A stretch of 14,811 nt of DNA from Clostridia bacterium (GTDB taxonomy: Bacteria; Bacillota; Clostridia; Christensenellales; UBA1242): NCBI GenBank assembly GCA_017503445.1, contig JAFVTB010000168.1, positions 1-14,811 of the forward strand. The letters run 5' to 3'. Below the pieces are notes generated by a model. The model did not search any database and was not told the DNA's origin. It was given only the letters and a program-made list of their open reading frames with translations. Shown piece by piece: positions 1 through 7,621 of the stretch. Position 1 is the first letter of the stretch. Every line of letters begins with the position of its first letter. Both the position numbers and the translations under genes were made by a program.

Positions 1-184
1 CAAATGCATCGGCAACGCCGCCTGCAAACCCCACAAGCACTTTATCATCATAAATCCTGCGCACTTTGCGGGCGTTGCTTTTGAAAATCACACTTTGCGA
101 CATTGTGACTTGCCCATCGCCCGCAATGGCAATTTTTCCACTCCTTTGTACGGCGCAAATTGTTGTGCCTTTAAGTTGTTCCAT
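1..184 (-). CDS. hslV: ATP-dependent protease subunit HslV (ClpQ), N-terminal part
   Basis: Only the first 61 residues are in the window; the gene runs off the left edge. HslV is the threonine peptidase core that works with the HslU/ClpY unfoldase in the cytoplasm. The visible protein starts MEQLKG-TTICAVQ, so a six-residue propeptide would be removed to expose Thr7 as the N-terminal nucleophile, as in the Thermotoga enzyme. The family signature GDGQVT (22-27), the NARKVRR segment (37-43) and GFAGGVADAF (52-61) are all present. The ATG overlaps the topA stop by one base (TAATG), and an AAGGAG ribosome binding site lies inside the end of topA, so translation is probably coupled. In Bacillus the clpQ gene also lies downstream of topA, with trmFO and xerC-like codV in between; those two are absent here. 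Threonine rather than the serine of B. subtilis ClpQ is retained. Confidence 0.93.
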   Translation of the reverse strand, partial: MEQLKGTTICAVQRSGKIAIAGDGQVTMSQSVIFKSNARKVRRIYDDKVLVGFAGGVADAF

Positions 185-2292
185 TATTCTTCTCCTTCCT
201 CTTTTCTTGGCTGGTCAGGGATTTCCACACCACACTTATTCGCACAATAAAATGAAAATTTATCCTTCAGCACTTTTTTATAAATCACCCCGCCGCAGTT
301 TGCGCATTTATCGGTGGTTGGGATATCCCAGCTCATAAATTTGCAGTCTGGATATCCGCTGCACGAATAAAAGATCTTGCCGCGTTTTGATTTGCGTGCC
401 ACAACGGGCTTTCCGCAATCTGGGCAAACGCCAACAGGTTTGGCATCGGGCTGTTTGTTCAGTGATTTAATGTTTTTGCAGTTTGGATAATTCGCGCAGC
501 CCAAAAATTTGCCGTATCTGCCTTCACGAATCACCATTTTTGCGCCGCAAAGTTCACACACCTCATCAGTTTCAACCGGTTTTTGCTTAAAGCCCACAGA
601 TGATTTATCTGCGCCTAACAAAAGCCCCTTAAATCCGTTCCAAAAACTTGCAATCACATCCTGCCACTTATCGGTGTTTTCGGCAATATCATCAAGGCGG
701 GATTCCATATTGGCGGTGAACTTCACGTTGATAACGCCCTTGAAATATTTATCCAAATAATCACTTACAACTTCGCCAAGTTCAGTTGGCTTAAGCGCCT
801 TGCCATCTTTTTGTGTGTAGTTGCGATAAGCAAGCGTTGTGATGGTTGGCGTATAGGTTGCAGGGCGGCCAATGCCTTTTTCTTCCATTGCTTTCACAAG
901 ACTGGCTTCTGTGAAACGCGCAGGTGGTTTGGTGAATTTTTGTTCGGTGTTAAGTTTGACAAGGTTTAAAAGGTCACCCTCATCAAGTTTTGGAATTTTT
1001 ACGCCGTCGGCTTCATCTTCTTTTTCAGTGTACCCTTTATATATAACGGTGTAACCTTCAAATGTAAGCGTGCGACCCGTTGCCTTAAAGCCATAATCAC
1101 CCGCTTCAATTTCAACTGCAACGCTGTCATACTGTGCAGGCGTCATTTGGCTTGCCAAAAAGCGTTCATAGATAAGTTTATAAAGTTTATAAACCTCATC
1201 TTTCAAACTTGGCTTCACCATCTCTGGTGTTAAATTCACATTGATTGGGCGGATTGCTTCGTGGGCATCTTGCGCCGATTTTTTTGTGGTGTAAACATTT
1301 GGTTTGGTTGGCACAAAATCTTTGCCAAACTTATCCAAAATATATTCACGCGCAGATTTTTGTGCGCCTTCGCTTACGCGGGTACTGTCCGTTCTGATAT
1401 ATGTGATAAGCGCAGTTTTGCCGTGATCTTTCAGGTCAACGCCTTCATACAAAACTTGCGCAACCTGTGATGATTTTGCCAACGAAAACCCAAGTTTGTT
1501 AAGGGCGTCTTGCTGCATTGTGCTGGTGGTGTATGGCGGCATGGCGTTTGATTTTGTTTTTGATTTTTTGATTGACTTCACCACAAATTTTGCAGCATTC
1601 AAATGCGCAGTGATTTGGTCAACATCTTCCTTATTTGCGGGCTTGATTTTTTTGCCGTTGTGTGTTGCAAGCTGCGCCTTGAAAACAGTGGCATTTTGAT
1701 CTTTTTTCAGATCAGCCGCCACTGTCCAATACTCTTCCGGCTTAAAATCGCGAATTTCTTTTTCGCGATCAACAATAAGTTTCAAGGCGATGCTTTGTAC
1801 ACGGCCGGCAGAAAGTTTTGGCTTAACCGCCTTGCAAATGATTGGCGAAAGTTTATAGCCCACAATGCGGTCAAGCACCCTGCGTGCCTGTTGGGCATCA
1901 ACCAAGGATTGATTGATTGTGCGCGGGTTTTTAAGGGCGGCCTGAACAGCATCTTTTGAGATTTCATTAAATTCAATTCTGCATTTTGCATCGGGTTTTA
2001 TGCCCAAAATGTGCGCAAGATGCCAAGAAATTGCCTCACCTTCGCGGTCAGGGTCAGTTGCCAAAAGAATTTCATCGGCTTTTTGGGCTTTTTTCTTAAG
2101 GTCTGCCACAACATCTTTTTTATCGGGCAAAATTTCATATTTTGGTTCAAAATTATGATTCAAATCCACGGCAAGTTCTTTTGCAGGCAAATCACGCACA
2201 TGGCCTTTTGATGCAAAAACTTCATAGCCAGCGCCAAGATATTTTTTCAAGGTCTCGCGCTTTCCGGGACCTTCAATAACAACAAGTTTCAT
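184..2292 (-). CDS. topA: DNA topoisomerase I (type IA)
   Basis: This 702-residue enzyme relaxes negative supercoils by a transient 5'-phosphotyrosine link. The N-terminal TOPRIM domain has the acidic Glu at residue 7 (VIEGPGK) and the DPDREGE acidic motif at 80-86. The catalytic Tyr is Tyr298 in ITYIRTDSTR (296-305). The GRPATYTPTI segment of domain IV is at 475-484. Three C-terminal Cys4 zinc-ribbon modules follow at about 579-605 (CELC...CANYPNC), 623-650 (CPDC...CSGYPDC) and 663-687 (CANC...CANKC). Length and domain order are normal for Firmicutes. One oddity is the start: most family members read VESPAKAKTI, here EGPGKRETL, but the Glu and the Lys (residue 11) are kept. The ATG lies nine bases after the dprA stop, with AAGGAG overlapping that stop codon, so the gene belongs to the comM-dprA-topA-hslV operon. 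Confidence 0.97.
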   Translation of the reverse strand: MKLVVIEGPGKRETLKKYLGAGYEVFASKGHVRDLPAKELAVDLNHNFEPKYEILPDKKDVVADLKKKAQKADEILLATDPDREGEAISWHLAHILGIKPDAKCRIEFNEISKDAVQAALKNPRTINQSLVDAQQARRVLDRIVGYKLSPIICKAVKPKLSAGRVQSIALKLIVDREKEIRDFKPEEYWTVAADLKKDQNATVFKAQLATHNGKKIKPANKEDVDQITAHLNAAKFVVKSIKKSKTKSNAMPPYTTSTMQQDALNKLGFSLAKSSQVAQVLYEGVDLKDHGKTALITYIRTDSTRVSEGAQKSAREYILDKFGKDFVPTKPNVYTTKKSAQDAHEAIRPINVNLTPEMVKPSLKDEVYKLYKLIYERFLASQMTPAQYDSVAVEIEAGDYGFKATGRTLTFEGYTVIYKGYTEKEDEADGVKIPKLDEGDLLNLVKLNTEQKFTKPPARFTEASLVKAMEEKGIGRPATYTPTITTLAYRNYTQKDGKALKPTELGEVVSDYLDKYFKGVINVKFTANMESRLDDIAENTDKWQDVIASFWNGFKGLLLGADKSSVGFKQKPVETDEVCELCGAKMVIREGRYGKFLGCANYPNCKNIKSLNKQPDAKPVGVCPDCGKPVVARKSKRGKIFYSCSGYPDCKFMSWDIPTTDKCANCGGVIYKKVLKDKFSFYCANKCGVEIPDQPRKEEGEE

Positions 2293-2301
2293 TCCATCTC
2301 C

Positions 2302-3387
2302 TTACAACGAATAAACATTTCCGGGCAATTTTTTAATTAAACCACGAATTTGCAACATTGTCAAACAACTGTTAAGATTTTTTGTTTCAAGTTTTGTGAT
2401 GGCTTGAAGATCTTCAAACGATTGATTTTGGTCTTCAAGCGCCGTTATCACAAGTTGTTCCGTCACGCTTATTTGTGCATTTGTGGGCGCCTCAATTGGT
2501 GCGGCTTCCAGCCCCAAATTTTCAATGATATCATCAGGCGATGTTGAAAAAATGGCCTGATGTGTTTGCAAGATTTTGTTTGTACCGGCAGCGCGCTTAT
2601 TGTTTATATTTGCCGGCACCGAAAACACGGGCTTGCCCTGTTCAAGGGCATAATCTTTTGTATAAAGCGCGCCACTTTTTTCGCCTGCTTCTGCAACAAA
2701 AACTGCATCACTAAGCGCCGCAATAATACGATTGCGCACAGGGAATGTGAATTTTGTTGCAAACACATTTGGACGATATTCACTTAAAAGCAGCCCTTTT
2801 TCGGCAATAGTTTTGGCAAGGTTTGTGTTCATGGCGGGATATATGCAATCAAATCCCCCGCCCAAAACCGCATTGGTTTTGCCTTTCATATTCAGGGCCC
2901 CTTCATGGGCAAGCTTATCCACCCCGCTGGCAAGCCCAGATACAATCACCACCCCCGCCTTTGCAAGCGTTTCGGCATATTTGGTGGCAATTTCACGACC
3001 ATAAGCGGTTGGCGTTCTTGTGCCAACAATGGCAACCGATTTTCTTGTTAAAAGCGATAAATCACCCTTTGCAAAAAGGATGATTGGCGCATCTTTCAGA
3101 TATAAAAGTTTTTCAGGATAATTGTCAGAGCAGCACGTTAGGCACACGATATTTTTTTTATCAAGGTTTTCCACATAACTTTTCACAAGCTGCTTGTCAT
3201 CCGTGGCAAGCATTTTATAATACAAATCCTCACCAATCACATCAATGATTTGATTTTTATGGGTGTAAAGGTTTTGCAAAATTTCTTTTGGTTGATGATA
3301 AAGCGCCATAAGCGCCTTTGCTTTGGCAAGCGAAAGTTTGTCGAAAAGCGAAAGCCAAATCACTGCAAGTTCATTTTCGTTATACAT
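2302..3387 (-). CDS. dprA: DNA-processing protein DprA (Smf)
   Basis: DprA binds incoming single-stranded DNA during natural transformation and loads RecA on it; it is also kept in many bacteria not known to be competent. The 361-residue protein has an N-terminal SAM/HhH-like region (about 1-70). The Rossmann-like DprA core follows, with SVAIVGTR (117-124), SGLASGVD (150-157), GGGFDCIYP (176-184) and FPVRNRIIAALSD (215-227). A C-terminal winged-helix domain (about 305-361) ends in GLIKKLPGNVYSL, as is usual for the family. The ATG is ten bases downstream of the comM stop, and an AAAGGA ribosome binding site starts within that stop. Neighbours comM and topA are the commonly seen partners in Firmicutes. 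Confidence 0.96.
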   Translation of the reverse strand: MYNENELAVIWLSLFDKLSLAKAKALMALYHQPKEILQNLYTHKNQIIDVIGEDLYYKMLATDDKQLVKSYVENLDKKNIVCLTCCSDNYPEKLLYLKDAPIILFAKGDLSLLTRKSVAIVGTRTPTAYGREIATKYAETLAKAGVVIVSGLASGVDKLAHEGALNMKGKTNAVLGGGFDCIYPAMNTNLAKTIAEKGLLLSEYRPNVFATKFTFPVRNRIIAALSDAVFVAEAGEKSGALYTKDYALEQGKPVFSVPANINNKRAAGTNKILQTHQAIFSTSPDDIIENLGLEAAPIEAPTNAQISVTEQLVITALEDQNQSFEDLQAITKLETKNLNSCLTMLQIRGLIKKLPGNVYSL

Positions 3388-3397
3388 TTATTTTCCT

Positions 3398-4936
3398 TTA
3401 AAAATTCCAATATTTTTGATCAAGTGAACGATATTGGATTGCCTCCGCAAGATGGGCAACGCCAATATTTTCTTCGCCTTCCAAATCAGCGATCGTGCGC
3501 GCAACCTTCAAAATTTTATCATATGCGCGGGCGCTGAGTGAAAGGTTTTCAAACGCGGTTTTCAAGATCGTTTCCGCCTGTGGGTCAAGATGACAATGCT
3601 GTTTTGTTAAAGGCGGCGACATTTTCGAGTTTGAATATATTTTTTGCCCTTTAAAACGCTTAAGTTGGATATCACGCGCCTTATTCACACGCGCACGGAT
3701 GTCTGCGCTGCACTCTTCTTCTGCATTTCCGCTGATGTCTTCATATGTCACATCATCAACTTCGATATGCAAGTCAATCCTGTCCATAAGCGGGCCACTT
3801 AGTTTACTAAGATATTTATGAATTTGGTTTGGCGTACATGAACATTCATGTTTTTTGCTGCCATAATAGCCGCATGGACAAGGATTCATACTTGCCACCA
3901 GCACAAAATTTGATGGATATGTGATGGTTTGATTTGCACGCGCCACGGTGATTTGCCCGTCTTCAAGCGGCTGGCGCAAAGTTTCAAGGGTTTTGTGATT
4001 ATATTCCGGCACTTCATCAAGGAACAAAACACCATTGTGGGCAAGACTGATTTCCCCAGGGCGGCTTGTTCTGCCCCCGCCGGTTAAACTTGTAAGCGTT
4101 GCTGTGTGATGCGGCGTTCTTATTGGCCTGTGAAGCACAATGCCATCGTTCAGGTCAAGTTCCCCCGCAACACTGTGGATTTTTGTGATTTCAAGGGCTT
4201 CTTCAAATGTCAGTTCCGGCAAGATTGACGGAAACGCCTTTGCCATAAGGGTTTTCCCGCTTCCTGGCGGGCCAATAAGCAAAATATTGTGGCCACCCGC
4301 CGCCGCGATTTCAAGCGCGCGCTTTGCATTTGCTTGGCCACGAATGTTTTTAAAATCCACCACTGCTTTTGGATGGGCTTTTTTCTGCTGCTCATAATTC
4401 GATGCCTCAACACGGGCAATTTGTTTTTCACCATTCAAAAACCCAACGACATCAGAAAGCGTTTCCACCGCATAAACATCAATGCCTTCAATAAAGCTTG
4501 CCTCATGCGCGTTGGCGGCAGGCACAATGAATTTTGTGAAGCCATCTTTGCGCGCGGAAATAAGGATTGGCAAAAGCCCCCTGATTTTGCGCACTTTGCC
4601 GCTTAGGGAAAGTTCCCCCAAAATCACATAATTTTTTGCCTCGGCAGATGAAGTGATGCCATATGATGCCAACAAACTTATGGCAATTGGCAAATCATAC
4701 ATCGGGCCTTCTTTTTTTCGGCTTGCGGGCGCAAGGTTCACGATGATTTTTTGCCCCGTGAACTGGAACCCACTGTTTTTCATGGCGGTGCGGATGCGTT
4801 CTTTGCTTTCTTTGATGGCCGCATCGGCAAGCCCAACAATTTCAAAAATATGTTTGCCGCCTGAAACATTGGCTTCAACCGTCACGCGAAAACCTTCCAC
4901 CCCTTCAAGCCCATAGCAGTTTGTTATTGCAAGCAT
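3398..4936 (-). CDS. comM: YifB/ComM family Mg-chelatase-like AAA+ ATPase
   Basis: In Gram-negative competent bacteria ComM is a hexameric helicase that drives branch migration during integration of transformed DNA; the role in Firmicutes is less studied. The 512-residue protein has an N-terminal Lon-protease-like domain (about 1-175). The AAA+ module has Walker A GPPGSGKT (222-229), Walker B VLFLDE (303-308) and sensor region VASMNPCPCGYYG (347-359). Four cysteines (353, 355, 365, 367) form the metal-binding-like insertion of the family. GPLMDRIDLH (381-390) carries the arginine-finger region, and a C-terminal Mg-chelatase helical domain ends the protein. The frame stays open 44 codons further upstream, but I chose the ATG at 4936. 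It is preceded by AAGGGGG, begins the family-typical MLAITNCYG, and the upstream extension would cover the promoter. It is the first gene of the operon with dprA, topA and hslV. Confidence 0.94.
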   Translation of the reverse strand: MLAITNCYGLEGVEGFRVTVEANVSGGKHIFEIVGLADAAIKESKERIRTAMKNSGFQFTGQKIIVNLAPASRKKEGPMYDLPIAISLLASYGITSSAEAKNYVILGELSLSGKVRKIRGLLPILISARKDGFTKFIVPAANAHEASFIEGIDVYAVETLSDVVGFLNGEKQIARVEASNYEQQKKAHPKAVVDFKNIRGQANAKRALEIAAAGGHNILLIGPPGSGKTLMAKAFPSILPELTFEEALEITKIHSVAGELDLNDGIVLHRPIRTPHHTATLTSLTGGGRTSRPGEISLAHNGVLFLDEVPEYNHKTLETLRQPLEDGQITVARANQTITYPSNFVLVASMNPCPCGYYGSKKHECSCTPNQIHKYLSKLSGPLMDRIDLHIEVDDVTYEDISGNAEEECSADIRARVNKARDIQLKRFKGQKIYSNSKMSPPLTKQHCHLDPQAETILKTAFENLSLSARAYDKILKVARTIADLEGEENIGVAHLAEAIQYRSLDQKYWNF

Positions 4937-4950
4937 AAATCCCCCTTTTT
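4937..4950 (-). promoter_or_regulatory. Ribosome binding site that fixes the comM start
   Basis: On the minus strand AAAAAGGGGG stands four bases before the ATG at 4936. This supports the shorter ComM start over in-frame upstream starts, whose extra residues match nothing in the family. Confidence 0.75.
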
Positions 4951-4954
4951 GTTC

Positions 4955-4983
4955 ATTATAACCCATAAACCCATCAAAATCAA
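4955..4983 (-). promoter_or_regulatory. Sigma-A type promoter of the comM-dprA-topA-hslV operon
   Basis: On the minus strand a TTGATT box (4978-4983) is followed after exactly 17 bases by a perfect TATAAT (4955-4960). The comM ATG is 18 bases downstream of the -10 box, leaving a leader of only about a dozen bases that contains the ribosome binding site. No other promoter-like sequence was seen inside the operon, where gene gaps are ten bases or less. Confidence 0.8.
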
Positions 4984-5015
4984 GCCCCCTTTCTTTACAA
5001 CAAAGAATTTTTAAG

Positions 5016-5029
5016 GAATATATATATTC
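5016..5029. repeat. Perfect 14-base AT-rich palindrome upstream of the comM promoter
   Basis: GAATATATATATTC is its own reverse complement and lies about 32 bases upstream of the -35 box of comM, between that promoter and the lipoprotein terminator. It could be an operator or just an easily melted AT stretch; nothing in the sequence decides between these. Confidence 0.4.
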
Positions 5030-5052
5030 TATATATAAAAAATTTGAAAAAA

Positions 5053-5082
5053 ACAAAAAAACACCCAAAAAGGTGCTTTTTT
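5053..5082 (-). terminator. Rho-independent terminator of the lipoprotein gene
   Basis: On the minus strand, AAAAAAGCACC and GGTGTTTTTTT flank a six-base loop TTTTTG, giving an 11-pair stem (one G-U) that runs into a U-rich tail. It begins about 15 bases after the lipoprotein stop at 5098 and separates that gene from the comM promoter. Confidence 0.8.
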
Positions 5083-5097
5083 ATGGTCAAAATTTCA

Positions 5098-6288
5098 TTA
5101 TGCCGGTTGCACAACAAAGTTGATTGTGATTGCTTCAACAGAAGAATAATTGTTTGAATTTGGGATATATGCTTTCAAGGTGTATTCACCGGCTTCCATA
5201 AATACAAGCTGATCAATTGCAATGGTGTTATATGCAGAATCAGGTTGATTTTGCAATTTGATTTGATAAAGCACATTTCCAAATTGTGCCGTTGGGGCAA
5301 CAAATTGGGCTTGATCAAACGTGCCTTTCACCCACCCTTTTTGTGTGCCAATTGATTGCATGTCAAGGATTGATGAGGTCCACACATTGGTTGTTGGGGT
5401 GATTGCAAATTCAATATTTTTTGCAATATCATCACTGTCTGCCCATTTATAATTTGTGTCCGTCAGCGTCAAGGTGACATAATGCACCCCTGCATCCACA
5501 AAGTTTGAATTGGCGCTGTATGAAACAGAATAATATTGTGATTGTGGCACAGCGGGCAAGGTTTTATCCCCCGAATAAACCACTGGTGCAAGGGTTGGAA
5601 CAACGGCTTGATCAAGTGCAAGACGGTTGATTTTGAAATTCAAAACCTTGTCAAGCATTTCAATTGTGTCGGTTCGTGGATAAACTGCCTTAAAGTGATA
5701 TTCCCCGGCATCAAGGGCTTTAAGTTCCTGTTCAACGGTTTGTGGGTTGTTGATCTTGATATATGTTTCGGCGGTTTTAAGTTTATAATAATATTCGGCT
5801 GTGTCATTCAAAAAGTCTGCTTGCCCAGGGGTGAATGTTGGGGTTTCGCCCCATGTCCATTCTTGGGAAAGTTTTGGATTTTTCACCCAGTCGTTTGCCT
5901 CACGCTGCACCTGCACATACATATAAATTTTCAAGTTGTTGCTTTGGTCGGCATCGCGGTCAAGATATGTGATCCAAATTGGGCAATCATTGCCTTTGGT
6001 GGAATCATATTCGCTGTAATCCACCACAAATGTTTCACTGGCATAGGTTTTGCTTTCCGGGTCATGCACAAGGTCTGCCGTTTCGCCAATTTTCATTGTT
6101 TGATTGTCTGTGAACAAAAGCTTCACCTGCATGTCTTCAGAAAGCGAAAATTCTTCACCAATTTCAAACACGGTTTTGGCATTTTCAACCAAAATATTGC
6201 ATGCCGAAGGCGCCTGGCCGCAGCCCCCAAGCCCAACAAACATCACACCCGCCAGCGCCCCGCAAAGCAATATTCCCGCCTTTTTCAT
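5098..6288 (-). CDS. Predicted surface lipoprotein with Ig-like repeat modules
   Basis: I do not recognise a named family. The 396-residue protein starts with a lipoprotein signal peptide: MKK, a hydrophobic stretch (4-20) and lipobox LGGC with Cys23 as the lipidation site. It is therefore probably anchored to the outer face of the membrane. After a linker and an N-terminal region (24-130) come three beta-rich modules. Modules at about 132-222 and 303-396 resemble each other: each starts W-V/T-x, has a W...G...P core, an FxN..YY/YQ-x-K/L segment, then AGEYxxKA and ends in a hydrophobic F-x-V/I strand. The middle module (223-297) has the DAGVHYVTLTLTD-NYKW pattern seen in Ig-like repeats of clostridial surface proteins. 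It has its own promoter, an AAAGGAG ribosome binding site and a terminator, so it is a single-gene unit. The ligand and function are unknown. Confidence 0.8.
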   Translation of the reverse strand: MKKAGILLCGALAGVMFVGLGGCGQAPSACNILVENAKTVFEIGEEFSLSEDMQVKLLFTDNQTMKIGETADLVHDPESKTYASETFVVDYSEYDSTKGNDCPIWITYLDRDADQSNNLKIYMYVQVQREANDWVKNPKLSQEWTWGETPTFTPGQADFLNDTAEYYYKLKTAETYIKINNPQTVEQELKALDAGEYHFKAVYPRTDTIEMLDKVLNFKINRLALDQAVVPTLAPVVYSGDKTLPAVPQSQYYSVSYSANSNFVDAGVHYVTLTLTDTNYKWADSDDIAKNIEFAITPTTNVWTSSILDMQSIGTQKGWVKGTFDQAQFVAPTAQFGNVLYQIKLQNQPDSAYNTIAIDQLVFMEAGEYTLKAYIPNSNNYSSVEAITINFVVQPA

Positions 6289-6305
6289 AAAAACTCCTTT
6301 TTCAA

Positions 6306-6335
6306 ATTATAACTTTTTCAAAATTGCGTTGTCAA
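6306..6335 (-). promoter_or_regulatory. Sigma-A type promoter of the lipoprotein gene
   Basis: On the minus strand a perfect TTGACA (6330-6335) and a perfect TATAAT (6306-6311) are 18 bases apart. The ATG at 6288 follows AAAAAGGAG. It lies just downstream of the terminator hairpin of the preceding gene. Confidence 0.88.
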
Positions 6336-6357
6336 ATAAAAAAATGAATAAAATATC

Positions 6358-6381
6358 CGCCAGGCGTGTTCGCCCAGCGGA
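6358..6381 (-). terminator. Hairpin terminator of the DUF6273-like gene, paired fully only as minus-strand RNA
   Basis: Read on the minus strand, CCGCTGGGCG and CGCCTGGCGG flank the loop AACA. All ten pairs form in RNA, with two adjacent G-U wobbles; the plus-strand transcript would instead have C-A and A-C mismatches. The downstream sequence is moderately U-rich. The strand bias shows it serves the minus-strand gene upstream. Confidence 0.7.
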
Positions 6382-6389
6382 ATAAAATA

Positions 6390-6486
6390 AATCATAACTC
6401 AATAAATAAATAGGGTTTAAAAATTAACTCGCTTATATCACACTCCTTTAAATTTTTGCTTTTAATTTTTTAAAGAAATGTGATTA
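6390..6486 (-). repeat. Shared 3' flank element, copy A (hairpin abutting the stop codon)
   Basis: This element is nearly the same as the sequence at 14447-14609, again directly behind a DUF6273-like stop codon. As minus-strand RNA, the arm 6484-6469 (starting at the last base of the stop codon) pairs with 6452-6437 over 16 bases with two G-U wobbles and a 16-base loop. The second arm includes AAAGGAGTGTGAT and continues TATAAG, which is unchanged in both copies. The remainder (6390-6436) contains AACCCTATTTATT and AGTTATGATT, also shared. The terminator follows. No start codon is suitably placed after the AAAGGAG, so it does not look like the start of a gene. Confidence 0.75.
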
Positions 6487-7567
6487 AATTTTTAAAACGA
6501 ACGCGGGGCGGACGCCATAAGGATCAATTACCCTACTCATGTGGTAGAAATCGCCGCTAGTAGTAACTAATGCTGCGACATAAGTAGCATTGCTATAACC
6601 GGAACGTAACCAATAAGTATTGCCACTAGTTCCGCCTAGTAAATATCCAATTCTTTTGTTTTTATCCGATAAATAATTTGTAATTGTAAATTTTTCGCCG
6701 CGATAAGCAAGTGGGAAAAAATATTGGTCAATTGATTCCAGCGTGTTTTTCATAGAACTAGTAAAATTTTGCGATACAACATGCCCTTTTTGATTTTCAG
6801 TTAAATTTAAATTTGTGAAATATAAATTTTGCATTGCTGATTGAAGGTTTGAACCTTCATAGTCATAAACATATCCCCATGCAAGATTATATAGAGACTT
6901 TTCACTTAAGCATAATATTTCACCTGGATCAAGCTCACCAATAACTGTTTCATTTGACACTGCATTAGCAAATAAAATTTGCTCAAAATCTATAACCACG
7001 CCATTTATATTTGCATTGGCAATAGTTATACCTGCATCTGTTTGTGTTTCAGCTATATTATTTTTATATTGTGCAGCATTTGATAAAGTTTCAGAGTGTT
7101 CAGGATAATCTTCTAAAGAATAACATCCATATTTTACTACACTTGAATAACTATTATTTCCATCGTAATAAATATAAGGATTATAACCGATAATAACCCA
7201 ATTGACATCAACATTGTTATATTTACCCATTGTGAAATAAACATAACCAGCAACACCGCCGCTGTTGGCGCTAGTTCCAAAACTGCCCCAATCGGCGTGA
7301 AACTTAATATCCAAGCCCCAATCGGTGGTAGCAACGATTGGATCATTTTCGGGATCAAGTTCCAAAGTGCCTGCAAGAAGTTGTTCTTGCGGCGTTAGAT
7401 TTTGGGTGGTATTTTGACCACTTAAAGAGGCCTCAGAATGCGCAGAATTATCGCTTAAATTGCGTAAAAGCGCCCCCCCCCCCCGAGGTGGCGGCAAGCG
7501 CAGAAAAGGCGGTTACGGCGCTTAAAAAACACGCCAAACCAAGCGTACAAACGCGTGATTTTTTCAT
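6484..7567 (-). CDS. Secreted DUF6273-like protein, out of frame at a G12 tract (phase-variable or broken)
   Basis: The ATG at 7567, with AAAGGGA upstream, opens a clear signal peptide: MKKSR, a hydrophobic core and FSALA with likely cleavage after Ala25. After codon 28 comes a run of 12 G (7473-7484). As written, translation ends after 39 residues at 7448. With 11 or 14 G the signal peptide would join the long downstream frame ending at 6484, giving about 360 residues with 11 G. The body has an ILCLSEKSLY segment, then NYLSDKNKRIGY, then YWLRSGY and a C-terminal GVRPAFVLKI. This arrangement is that of clostridial DUF6273-type proteins, related by fold to C-type-lectin-like/FGE domains. There is no good start inside the body frame; its first possible start is a TTG without a ribosome binding site. 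The gene looks more AT-rich than the neighbouring housekeeping genes. A homologous C-terminus lies at 14607-14811. The ligand is unknown. Confidence 0.75.
7473..7484 (-). repeat. Poly-G (G12) homopolymer tract at the signal peptide/body junction
   Basis: Twelve consecutive C on the plus strand (G on the coding strand), in a region of otherwise low G+C. It encodes a short glycine run right after the signal peptide. Loss of one G or gain of two would restore the frame, the usual arrangement of slipped-strand contingency loci. Confidence 0.9.
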
Positions 7568-7621
7568 ATTCAATTTTCCCTTTTTTTATTTAGTTTTTAT
7601 TTTGTTTAAGTTTACAAATTT

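Noticed and set aside
5542..6312. Long plus-strand open frame opposite the lipoprotein gene
   Set aside because: It has no ribosome binding site and an antisense-like composition, and the minus-strand frame has a perfect promoter, ribosome binding site and lipobox.
6390..6436. Short peptide gene starting at the ATG in AGTTATGATT of the shared element
   Set aside because: The downstream frames differ entirely between the two copies and run straight into terminator hairpins, with no ribosome binding site.
6437..6452. AAAGGAGTG in the shared 3' element as a ribosome binding site or a 16S rRNA 3'-end fragment
   Set aside because: No start codon with an open frame follows at proper distance in either copy, and the likeness to the 16S tail is limited to about a dozen bases; pairing with the stop-codon arm explains it better.
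6484..6640. Diversity-generating retroelement target, because the C-terminus is a WLRS/GVRPA C-type-lectin-like domain of the kind some DGRs mutate
   Set aside because: No reverse transcriptase, template repeat or accessory gene is in the window, and the two paralogous C-termini differ at all codon positions rather than at template-adenine positions.
7474..7497. Independent TTG start giving a cytoplasmic DUF6273-like protein in the body frame
   Set aside because: The TTG lies inside the signal-peptide coding region without a Shine-Dalgarno sequence, and the resulting protein would begin with a Pro/Gly run and no signal; frame switching at the G-tract is the simpler reading.
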